Below the pieces are notes generated by a model. It saw only the letters and a program-made list of their open reading frames with translations. It had not been told where the DNA came from and did not search any database. The position numbers and the translations under genes are program-made. This document shows, piece by piece, positions 46,579 to 56,696 of a stretch of DNA of 64,000 nucleotides; the stretch's first letter is position 1; each line of letters begins with the position of its first letter. Origin of the DNA: Cystobasidium ongulense (lineage: Eukaryota; Basidiomycota; Cystobasidiomycetes; Cystobasidiales; Cystobasidiaceae); the NCBI GenBank assembly GCA_022835595.1, contig BQUP01000003.1, forward strand, positions 1,412,975 through 1,476,974, written 5' to 3'.

Positions 46579-47310
46579 ATGTCCGCTCTCTCAATCCATC
46601 CATCAGCGGGGCCTTCGTCTTCTGGCTCGTCATCGAGGAGCGCTGCGACGGGTGCAGTGGCGGCACTCAACAGTCCGCGAATGGACGACAGCTGGAGCAG
46701 CAGGACAGACGCAGACACGCGAGAAGCGAATGACTCGCCTGCAGAGGTCGAGCAGGTGTCCCAAAGACGCGAAGAAAAGAGAGGCTGGTTCTGGAGCCAG
46801 CTCGTGAGCAGGACAGGTGAGTTGCGGGCGTGTTGATGAGGGTGCACATATTGACGGGTGTGTTTATGCAGGGCTGTTCGCACCACTTGCGCCTGAAGAC
46901 AGTCCAGAAGCAGTAGCAGGTGTGCTATGTATCATACTCGTGCATTGTGACCACCACTACCAGACTGACGCTTGCTTTCTGGCCATCCAGAACGCGCAAA
47001 ACAAGAACAAGAGAGAAGGCGGCAGGAGAAGCTCGAAAGCGTGCATCGCTGGCGACCAAGCCAGGACAACACGACATCGCCCCAGAAGGAGAGAGGGTCC
47101 TCATCAAGCCATCCATCGCGACCTTCAATGATGAAGCGCCTTTCCAGCGCTGTCGAGCTCAAGTGGTGGAGTGGCGCACCACCTGAAGAGACGGAAGCAG
47201 ACGAGGAAGATCTGCAGAACGTGAAGCGCAATCGTGGGATATCGCAGAGTAGCATGAGCCGCAGTCAGGATATTCCCGAAGGTGCCGATGGAGATATCCA
47301 GCTTCGTTGA
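46579..47310 (+). CDS. Short orphan protein, unknown function
   Basis: I do not recognise this product. My model has three exons. The first reads MSALSIHPSAGPSSSGSSSR, then a Ser-rich stretch, and ends REEKRGWFWSQLVSRT. A phase-1 intron joins GLFAPLAPEDSPEAVA, and a second joins ERAKQEQERRRQEKLESVHR, a charged helix-like segment. The C-terminus has ELKWWSGAPPEETEADEED and ends ADGDIQLR. It has no signal peptide or membrane helix and looks mostly disordered, with conserved-looking aromatics at WFW and KWW. The frame stays open across all three exons, which supports a real gene. Confidence 0.5.
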
Positions 47311-47555
47311 TGGCAATCTTCCTCCAGACATAAGCATACGTTCGTTCGCAATCGTTCTTTTCCGCATCTGGCATCCGTTCTTCGTAGTATGCATACAGTA
47401 TATGTCTATACGGTGTTCTCTTTCCATTGCATGCTGTCGTTAGTTATCTATATTTCGCAATTACAATCTATTACATGATCGAAATGCTCCCAAGCGCCTT
47501 CTTCATCGATGTATCTAGCTATCTTGCTGTCCACATCTCGACCTTCTCGGCAGCC

Positions 47556-50531
47556 ATGGACGACACTATCCTCAGACCCGCGTCGCAACTGCTGTACATC
47601 CTCAATCACCAGCTCGTGACGGACGAGCTTGCTGCCAGTCCTCAGAATGCAAGATTCGTGCTGGACGCTGTCGACAATGCTCGCTTGATCCTGGAAGCAG
47701 ACAGGGACGCCCAGAGGGACGAGACGGCTCAGAGTGCGGTGCATAGGTGAGGGCACTCCAATGTATTCATCCACGGTGTCTTCGAGCTGACTCCGACTTC
47801 CAGGTGGAACCTACGCATAACGTCCTTGACAGGCGCGAAAATTGCTGCTGCTCAGGCTGTCGGCTTCCAACTAGCTCTGCAGACCGCCCAGCAGTCAGAG
47901 CATCTATATCTCCAAAACGCAAGAGCCTGGTTCAATGCTGCGTTCTTGATAGTCTCGGTGAGCTGCATTGATGTTTTCTTAACAAGCTGTCGAGTTGCTA
48001 AACCTCCGATCATGCCAATGTTGCAAATACTATACAGCGTAAAACACCAGCTTCACTAGATAGCTTCCTAGGCGCTTCAGATTTCCTCCTCTATTCATTC
48101 GAAAAGGCAAGATTCCTACCTGAATTTGCAAGAGAAGTCGCAAATGCCGGTGCCGTAAGAAAGTTTGGCGAAGGGTTGCTCAACTATGCTGGAACCGAAG
48201 GTTGCGATGTAGAGGTGGGCCAGATATCAGATACGGGTGTACTTGTACACTTTAGCTGAACTTCGGCTTCTCCTACAGACCCGTGTCGCAGCTTTGGACA
48301 TCCTGAGCGATCTTATCGCCATATCAGCCTCTCCCCTCCGACCTCTCTCGCAACACATTCAAAATCTCGCAGTCGGACTACTCTGCGCATGGTCCCAGAA
48401 TGAGAGCCTTCTTGTTGCCTCTCGATCTGCGGCTCGTTTGTTAGGCAATGTCTACATCGTAGCCGGTAAAGCACAAGCTGGACAAAGCTGGCGCAGGACA
48501 GTGGAGAGTATCTGTGGAAGCATACACATTTTGCTGAACACCCTTGCTTCAACTACTATGGAAGGTGATCATAGATTTCGTCTTATTAGTACATCAAATT
48601 TGCTTGCTGACCTATTCTCCACCTTAGAACAAGGATTGTCAGCAAATCTACCTCCGCTAGAAATGCCACCTATAGCCAGCACATCTAGCTCTTCCGGACC
48701 CAATGGACAGGCTGAAACTCTCCAAGTTGCATTCAAGCGTTTGCAAGCACTTGTCAACGTTCTCATCCTGATGCTAGCGTACGTCTCTTTCTTTGGGAAC
48801 GCATTTCGTAAGACAGTGCTGATAGTACTATTTCAGATCTCCAACGGAGCGCGCTGTTCCCGTTCCTGTTGCGGCTCTAGTCAAGCTGTGCCAACGGGTG
48901 CTCAACCTGACTATATATTCGCCCCTCAAAGAGCGCCACGACACAGCTCTACGAATCGCTCAAGTCGCTTTGCTGCCCAGTCTACATTCGCAAGCTTGTC
49001 GATTACTGGCGCAACTTGTCACCAGGTAAGCGTCTAAATGTCCGATCAGCGATGGACCTGAGCTAATTTGGTATTATTCCAGTCTCGGCGTTCACTTGAC
49101 GAGCGAGGCAACGCAGCTCCTTACGCTCTTGTCGTTTGTTGAGGGTTCCTATCCAGCAGGCTCGTGAGTTGTAGCCTGCATTCCCTGCCAAACTCCAAAT
49201 GTATTTATGCTAATCCTTATCCGGGACAGGCCCACCCGTGTCACTTTCTTCGCTGTGGCGTCGCTCATCGTTGAGCACGTAGCTGTGCATCCGGATGAGG
49301 CCGTTCGACCCTTTACGAAGATCGTACAATCAATCCTACGCGATGCCGCATCGCTTGTCGATCCAGACGAGGGCCGCAAGACTATAGTGACCAATGACAG
49401 CAGCAAATCCAGCCAAAAATCAGATAGCCGAAAAGCCAAACGTGCTAGGCTGTTTGAATCTGATCAAGTCATGTCTGGCAGAAGGCGAACAACTCTCGCT
49501 GAAGCGGAGCTCATCAACCACTCCCTATCTTGTATATCCATCCATTATTCTCATTAGACTGCTGTACATCGACTGACCCGTCTTTTATGCTTTTAGCTCT
49601 TCATCGTATCATACTCCATGGTGCTTGGCTCTTCCCAGGTCCTCTCCTTAGCCAGACACTTCGCCTGCTGTTGGCATATGGACTCTCCGGGCAGTTCCTC
49701 AATGCTCTACCAGGCTATTCGCCAAACGCTCTTCTAAGTGAAGGCCTCGCTCTCTGTCCTGCTCTCCGAGTCAACGTACTACGCTGTCTCCTCGCTACAC
49801 TTCAGACTATCAGTAAAGAGGCTCATGGGCTGCTTGAGCTCGCACTTACCGTCTTCAAAAGCGGTTTGAACGCGCCGATGCTAAGTGAAGACGGACGTCG
49901 AATCTGCTCGCAAGCTCTAGGAATGCTCGACAATCTCCTGAGGCCGGTCGTGCCGCCTTTGGTGAAGAGCATGGCTTTGAGACAGGCAACACGCGATTTG
50001 ACGGGAGGTTCGGTGCTAGGCAAACAAGCTGACTACATGGACCCCATAGAAGGTGATAGATCGCATATGGACTTGGGTGAAGCAGAAGCCTTACAGTCGT
50101 CTCACAACCAAGCTGCGATCGCCGCGGAGGCATCCCATACATCTGGCGCCAACGGAAGCGCCCACCAGTCTCTACAGACTCAGCCTATGGCTTTCCCGTC
50201 TTCAGCGGCGCCTTCCGCCCAGGACGTTACATTTTCAACTATTGATTTGACCAAAGCGGCTTCGAACGCCTTGAGTCCGGCCAACGCTCCTTTGGAAGAA
50301 CCGAATGAGTCCACTACGAAGCTGGATGACGACTCGGAACAAGAAACAGCGACAGCGACCGCAGAGGTGCACAGCTATGTAGGGGCTAACACAGACGAAG
50401 AACCAGCTCTTATCGCAGGCGGTGGAAGACAGGCCGAGCTAGCTGCTGTCAACTGGAATGTCGAAGATTCGGACACATCAGATGATGATGCACCCATGCC
50501 AAAGATTTACATGTCCGACGATGAGGAGTAG
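47556..50531 (+). CDS. RIX1: Pre-rRNA processing protein Rix1 (PELP1-like)
   Basis: Rix1 is the scaffold of the Rix1-Ipi1-Ipi3 complex that acts with Rea1 on late pre-60S particles. The protein starts MDDTILRPASQLLYILNHQL and is mostly a helical repeat: LTGAKIAAAQAVGFQLALQT, DSFLGASDFLLYSFEKAR, LSQHIQNLAVGLLCAWSQNE and HDTALRIAQVALLPSLHS. Near 49350-49500 there is a basic segment KSDSRKAKRARLFESDQ. After the last intron comes ALHRIILHGAWLFPGPL, and an acidic tail EDSDTSDDDAPMPK ends MSDDEE, as in PELP1/Rix1. Six or more introns are required. A start upstream of 47556 is open in frame but unsupported. Confidence 0.82.
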
Positions 50532-50762
50532 TAATGCGCTGCATGGAATAGTCAAGACGCTGCCTTAGTATTGAAGCAAGTTTTTAGTGGCCTCAGGCGA
50601 CATGCTTCTAAATGTATGCAGTAATTTGCCATGCCGGCTATTTCTTTGTTTCAGATCATTCTGCGTACCTAGGCGTACTACAACCGTATCATTCCAAGAG
50701 AGCGTTTTAATTATTAAGTCTGCTGTTTCACTGTTTTTCGATGCCTTGTTTCCTTTCCTACT
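50532..50762. other. Convergent 3' spacer
   Basis: About 230 bases lie between the RIX1 and carboxylesterase 3' ends. No gene is seen. Confidence 0.45.
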
Positions 50763-53532
50763 TTACTTATGCAACTGAGCAATTACTCCCTCACTTTGCC
50801 AAAAGTCACACCTTTCGATTTGCGGTCGGTTTGCAATCTCCATCTGCGAGCCAGTTGGCGCATCTTCAGCTGCGTTGGACTTGAATTGGAATCGAGTGAC
50901 GAATCGAAGTTGATGTTCTTCTCCGGCTGCGCCGTATGGGAGCCAAGGCTTGGCTGACTTGAGGCGGTTTGTGTTGGGGCTAAAGAGAGTGATCAGTCTC
51001 AGAAACGTAACGCCGAGGAGGGCTCATTTTACTCACTCAAGTGTCTTGATAAAACTACTGATGAACGCTCTCCACTCGTATGCAACCGGCTTCTCGAACT
51101 CTGTCATGACAGATGTGGCGTTCTATTAAAGTAGAATGTTAGTTTAGGTGATGCGACTCAGCCGGAGCATGCGCACCTGAAGGTAGGAGTTGTCTGCAGA
51201 GTGAAGAACTGGTGCAAGAGGGTATGGAGCATCCGCAGCGTACTTGGTGGCAACAGCTGCAGCAAAGCAATGTCAATATGACTAGCACGCAATTTGGAGT
51301 GTGAATTTCGGCGACTCACTTGGTGCCTCGAATCGACTAGCCCAAACTTTGTCCCAGCCATTCTTCTGGTATGCACCTCCGAGTAGTCGGAAGGTGCAGT
51401 GGTATCCATTCTCACCACCCGCGGAAATCGCGGCTCTGTCGTTATTGACCCAGAAGTTTCCTTGACCGGTGCTGATAAATGCGCGTATTAGAGTTGAGCA
51501 GGTGTTGAGAGAGACAGTAGGAACTCGAAAACCACTCACAAGTCTGCGAATGTATCGTTAACAGGGTACAGAGAAGCTGCTTTTTCTGCTTGTTCCGAAG
51601 TCAAACCCAAGCTGGCGAAGAAAGCAGGATCCTGAACTGGACCCTCTGCGAAACCGTTGCCCTCGTGTGTGACAGAGCCAATGATTATAGGTACTTTTGC
51701 AACTTTGCCAGATCGGAAGAGGTTGGTAGTCGTATCGGTGAGGGTGTAGCCATCGATGGTAGCGGTGAAGCCTCCAAAGAGTCCAACTCTGTTCATCATA
51801 GTGAATGAGTGCCGCACATCACTAACATCGCTAACAAATAATGATCGGCTCACCCGTTCTCATCTTCGGCGCCGGTAGTGGCGATGGCAGCATCGACGAA
51901 TTGGTCGGGAGTCGCAGCACGGAAGCATTCGAGCTGAGACTGTTCACTGGAGCATCCAAGTTGTTCGGCGAGGTAAGCTTCTCGGGCCTATTTGTATCAA
52001 TTCAGCTTGTTTTCCTTCTCAACAGGGCAGGGTATAGCATACCTTGTGTTCTTCAAAAGTGCGAGAGTCGGCTTGACCGGATGAGCGAGGGACAGCAGCT
52101 CGGAAAGGAACGTCCTTGGATGTAACACTTGTCAGTAAACCTCTCAGTGTATCCGGCTGATGACGGAGTTAGCTAACCTTGCCATCGTAAAGAGCGAGTT
52201 GGGACAGTACAGCCTGTAAGCAGGAGCATACGTCAGTTGGCGTTTCCTACTTTGCATGCTCTGAAATGATACAGTACCTGAGCACCACCGCTTTGACCCC
52301 TTAAAGTCAGAAAGAGTATAGTAGTCAGCATCAGAATCATAGCTGGGCTCTGCTTGGTAGGCAGTACAAGAATCTTGACCCTACATAATGGTGATCTTGT
52401 CTCCGTCACCTCCGAACTTGTGAATGTATTTCTTGACCCAAGCATATGCGGCACGCTGATCCAAGAAAGCAGCATTGCCATGTTCACCCTCGTCTAGGAG
52501 TTCCGAGCTGGCTAAGAAGCCGAAAGCACCGAGTCTTTTTTCGCCAAAGGGTAGGCATAAGTTCAGCCGCCGATGCTTTGCAAGCCCCAAGGGAAAGAGA
52601 CTCACCTGTAACCCATGTTGACGGCAATAAACCCTTCATCTTGTGAGACCCAGTCGGAGAAATCGTTGTTGGGGGCAGCTGAGAATTGCAAGCCTCCACC
52701 ATGTGTATAGCTGTGGGTCGATCCTCAGTATTTACTCCATTTGCAATTGACACATAGAAAAGAACTACGCTCACACCATGACGGGTAACTTGTCGCCTTC
52801 CTTGGCGGAAGCAGGCTTCCATACCCATAGTTTAAGCTAGAGCGACGAGGTTGAACATCAGCCTGATACCTCTCAAGGTAATCTAAATGACCTGCTTACA
52901 CAGTCTTCTTGTCCAGGACCAGCTCGTGAGCCCACGATATTGGCAGGGCTTCTAGTAAATTGTACACATCGCTGTTACCAAAAGTCATGTCAACATTGAT
53001 CACTAGCAAGAGTAGAAAGTTTGGGGACATACGAGAGCATCGACGGTGACATCTTGGATTTCCGAAGATTGCTTGGAAAGTGCCCTATTTGTAGAGGTTA
53101 TCAGCTTGATACTGAATAGGATTAGATTACTGGACAGGCAGCTCTTAAGGGTTACCTTGGTGCTTTGAAACGCAAGTTGCCCACAGGGGGAGCGGCGTAT
53201 GGGATACCTTTCCAGCTCTCTACCTTTCCATCGTTCTGCGAGTGAGGGTGAATGTCAGTATTAAGTTGCCGAGGATAGCGTATCACGAAAGACTTACCTG
53301 TATGACACCACGATATTTACCTCCATCGCCCAAGTCGACGACAGGACCTTTTAAAAATACGAAAGAACTCAGCGAATGTTCAGATGTAGCCGGAGAGAAT
53401 CTTCTGGAGAGGCTCACCTTTCCCGTCGTTGTTTCTTGCTACTAGAGAATCATGTGCAGCCAAGATAGGACTCGCGAATGTTACAGAAGTGCTAGTGGCG
53501 AGAGCTACCAGTGTAGCTGAGAGAAACTTCAT
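50763..53532 (-). CDS. Secreted type-B carboxylesterase/lipase
   Basis: This is an alpha/beta-hydrolase of the type-B carboxylesterase family. It starts MKFLSATLVALATSTSVTFA, a clear signal peptide, so it is secreted. The core begins GKYRGVIQNDGKVESWKGIP and YAAPPVGNLRF, the usual entry motif. The oxyanion loop is VYTHGGGLQF. The nucleophile elbow is G-Q-S-G-G-A (the family has G-E-S-A-G), carried by a 22-base exon at 52278-52299 spliced between introns. Later parts include FGGDGDKITIM before it, PIIIGSVTHEGNG and VLHSADNSYLQ, where the His-containing motif lies. It ends VIAQLHK. More than ten short introns divide it. The substrate is unknown. Confidence 0.82.
52278..52299 (-). other. 22-base exon carrying the catalytic serine
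   Basis: Introns on both sides (52300-52384 upstream in the gene; downstream one starting at 52277) isolate a 22-base exon reading GQSGGAQ after one shared base. The flanking exon ends in AT, which completes a Met codon with the first base. Confidence 0.75.
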
Positions 53533-54386
53533 CTTGCTGCCTGATGTGGAAGGAGCGAAGGGGGAAGTGTATGAAGGAGCTGGGGAAAGTGTGGAGTAGA
53601 GAAGAGAGAAAAGGAGCTCCTCAAGCAGTTGCAGGTAAAATGATGCATGTGTGGCCCGGTCAACACGCAACCAGGACGAAACGGAGGGCCCCGCAAAGGT
53701 ACCTTGGCGAAAAGAGTGAGCAGAACACTTCTTCCTCTTTCAGAGACAGCATAAAACGGCAAGTAATTTACTAAGGGGTGGGAATCCGCCTCATACGGCC
53801 GCATCCATGAGCGCCTTGCGACTTGCTTTACGTATAGTGCTAGTGACGCTAACGGGGCCTGTTAAAGCCCGCAGAGATGCCGCTTGCTTGTCAGAGATGA
53901 TCGGCTAGAGTCGACAGGAAGAAGGGATCATCCACTTTCAAGCAGTAGCAGTTGGTAACGGGAGCGAGATGCCATTTTCCGGTCGTCCGCACTAGCGCTT
54001 TTCCTTTTTGACAAACAATCATTGCACATGCGTGGGTGTATGTTTCTTGATTGCTTTCACCGACTATGGATGAAATAAAAGTATGCGCGCCTGGAGCGTA
54101 CTTAGCTGAGAGAGATTGGTGGATCAGCCAGAGTGAGTGAACCGATCGGGAGCCTTCACGGTTCGGCTGCATGGGCACCGGCGGGTGCAGGGCTGGCAAT
54201 TGCGTGTGGATTGAACGACTGGGTAAATAGTAGTAATGATGCGGTACAACAGATCAGATAGTGGACTGGCTGGCACTTATAGATTACCTGGGTATGAGAA
54301 GTGAAGAAGGGTAGGGTATGGCAGGTATAGAACGACAGGAATCAGCGAGCTGGCAGCAAGTTACTTGCACGACACACGCTAGCCAT
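53533..54386. other. Spacer between esterase and NAA10 genes
   Basis: These 854 bases should hold the esterase promoter and the NAA10 3' region. Short open frames (for example 53891-54199 minus) have no family resemblance. No RNA gene is recognised. Confidence 0.45.
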
Positions 54387-55036
54387 TCACTCACACGACA
54401 TGTAGTAAGCATCCTCGCCGTCCGCATAGTAGCTCTTTTCAATGTCGAGCATTGTGAATCCCAGGGTATCCCTGTACAGACCCAACGCGGCTCGATTGCT
54501 CTTTCGGACATGCAAGGAGATGTACTGAGCTTTATAGGTCTCTTTCATTGCCCTTTGCGACTGCAGCATGAGCTTGTTGGCTATCCCTAGTCGCCTGTAT
54601 GAGCGGAGGACGCTGATGGAAGTAACGTGGCCGTGAGGAGGTAGAGAGGTGTCTTCGTCCCTGGAGGCACAGACACAGACGAGGTGAGTGTGCAAGACTG
54701 GAACATATGGATTGCCTTGCTCACATCTTTGCCAGGATGTATCCTACTATCTTGCCGCCGTCCTCTGCGACATACGAGAGTTGTGGCCATGTGAGGGCGT
54801 GATAGAGGTCTGCAAATGACACTCTATCAACGAGGCAGGCCAGCAGACACGATGGCGAGGAGCACAAGCATACAATACTTCATGTTGTAGTTCTCTGGCA
54901 GGTTCATGACGTTGGCATGCTGCATGTAGATAAGGTCTTCCACCTGCAGTTGCATTGTCCATTGCTCAGCTCATCCTGCATTGCCGTCTACTTCACAAGC
55001 ACCACCACCACACACCGTAGCCCTCCTGATGTTCAT
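54387..55036 (-). CDS. NAA10: N-alpha-acetyltransferase catalytic subunit
   Basis: This is the NatA catalytic subunit (Ard1/Naa10), a GNAT acetyltransferase that acetylates exposed Ala, Ser and Thr N-termini with Naa15. Exon 1 is MNIRRAT, spliced to [20 protein letters not shown] and [16 protein letters not shown], which matches the Naa10 N-terminus closely. Next come [16 protein letters not shown], then [18 protein letters not shown], the acetyl-CoA loop R-x-x-G-x-A, and [20 protein letters not shown]. It stops after [14 protein letters not shown]. Yeast and human proteins carry on for a few residues after DAYAM, and GTGAGT at the stop could be a donor, so the last residues are uncertain. 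The start at 55036 is supported by the short first exon. Confidence 0.88.
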
Positions 55037-55541
55037 GTTGGCGGGAGTATAAGCCTTGCCTTGTTGATGTGGATGTCGTATAGGTGATAGGATTGCTCTC
55101 ATCACTCGTGCCCACGTTCGTCCATTCTTGCAGAGGTGATCGGGCAGACTCGACCTCCATCACTACATCTACTAGCTATCAGAGGTTGGCACACTCCAAT
55201 ACCTCGATAAAGCAACCTCTCAAGGTACGCTCCTGCTTGGACAGCCGCATATCCACGTCAAAGACTCGTTCTCAACAGGCAGTCCAGCGACTAGATTGAG
55301 CCAGCCAGGACCGTCATCAGGCAAAGGGTCTAGAGAGCAGAGCATAGGTGGGTCATGGCTAACAGACCTTGGTGGTATATACTGGCCTGTATCTCCATGC
55401 TAATGGCTCACCACCTCGCTACGCCTGACTCGCTCGCGTCTATCGTTCTCCAAGCAGCCCTCCCGTCCGCCTCGAGGAGCAGTAGCTACTACAACAGCTC
55501 ATACCAGCACTCCAGCTCCAACCCGCCCTCGTTCCTTCACC
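55037..55541. other. Divergent promoter region, NAA10 and VTC1
   Basis: This 505-base spacer lies between divergent genes. A CACGTT at 55113-55118 resembles the medium-affinity yeast Pho4 site; VTC1 is phosphate-regulated in yeast, so it is a candidate only. No gene is seen. Confidence 0.4.
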
Positions 55542-56232
55542 ATGTCCACACAACCCCTCCTTCAACGCTCCACCGCCAACAAGCGCATAGCTTTGCCCGT
55601 CAGGTGGGTCAATGGACTGATTAGCACTTGATCGGAGACAGTGACACACACAGTCGCATCAACACTGGGCTTGGCTGATGCGACTATCCTTGTTCCTGTC
55701 CTTTACAGAGTCGAGCCAAAGGTCTTCTTCGCTAATGAGTGAGTTTCTCGCTTGTTTTGTGACCGGCACAAGGTCGGCCAAGGCATTCGTAGGGGTTGGC
55801 CTTACCCCTCAAACGGGGGATAGCTACCGAGCGAAAGTTGCATTTGTAGTGCTATACTGACTGTCATCGTTCAACCTGCAGACGTACATTCCTATCATGG
55901 CTCAACTTTACGGTCGTCCTGGCAGGACTGTCCATCGGTCTACTCAACTTCGGAGACAAGATTGGCAAGATTTCAGCTGGAATGTTCACCCTCGTCAGCA
56001 TGGCAGTCATGATTTACGCTCTCATCACCTACCACTGGCGTGCGAACGCGATACGGAAGCGTGGTAGCGGTCCCTATGATGACAGACTTGGGCCTACCTG
56101 TTTGTGCATTTCTTTGCTAGGTGAGTTTGAATATTCAGTCAGCCATCGCCTAGTATGTTCCTAGACTTATCTATCTACACTCACTTTCTAGCTGCTGTCA
56201 TTGTCAACTTCGTTCTCCGCTTTATAGAGTAA
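55542..56232 (+). CDS. VTC1: Vacuolar transporter chaperone 1
   Basis: Vtc1 is the small membrane subunit of the VTC polyphosphate polymerase at the vacuole. The spliced protein reads [31 protein letters not shown], then [40 protein letters not shown], and [20 protein letters not shown]. It continues [18 protein letters not shown] and ends [13 protein letters not shown]. Three hydrophobic helices and the conserved Arg residues of the VTC/DUF202 domain (R-T-F-L-S-W and W-R) are present. Introns fall near 55600-55710, 55741-55880 and 56120-56190. Length and order match the family. Confidence 0.93.
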
Positions 56233-56696
56233 TGGAAATATAGCTTTGGACAAAAGCGGGCTTCGATCAGGGAGGCCATACACATACAGGCTAGTAAGGT
56301 TCTCACATCAAGGCGGCTATGTACAGCGATATGATTTTTCTCCACAACAAACATACAAACATACCACTTGGCTTTTTTTCACAAGCATTCAGATACCGAC
56401 ACCATTCTTAGTTGGCTCGATTTTAGCATTACCTCTTCTTTTGTTGTACTCGTTATGGTAAACATGTTCTTTTGATCTTGTCTATCGTACGCGGTTCGCC
56501 CAGCAATGCATTGCCAGTGTCAGTTGATGAATGCGCTTCCCAGAGACTATGCCTTTGCCAACCAGTACTGTTGGCAGGTTCAAATACGATGCTTATCGCC
56601 GAGCGATCACTTCTTACAGTACCAAAGCGTTCGCTTGACATTGCCTGCATTCCTCCATCAGACCAACCACATCCCGAGTTTCGCAGCTGCTCACAC
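56233..56696. other. Spacer between VTC1 and POLH
   Basis: This spacer of 464 bases has no gene I can recognise; open frames here are short. It should contain the Pol eta promoter. Confidence 0.45.

Noticed and set aside
53891-54199. Minus-strand 102-codon open frame between the esterase and NAA10
   Set aside because: No family resemblance and no splicing support; composition is not protein-like. Kept as spacer.
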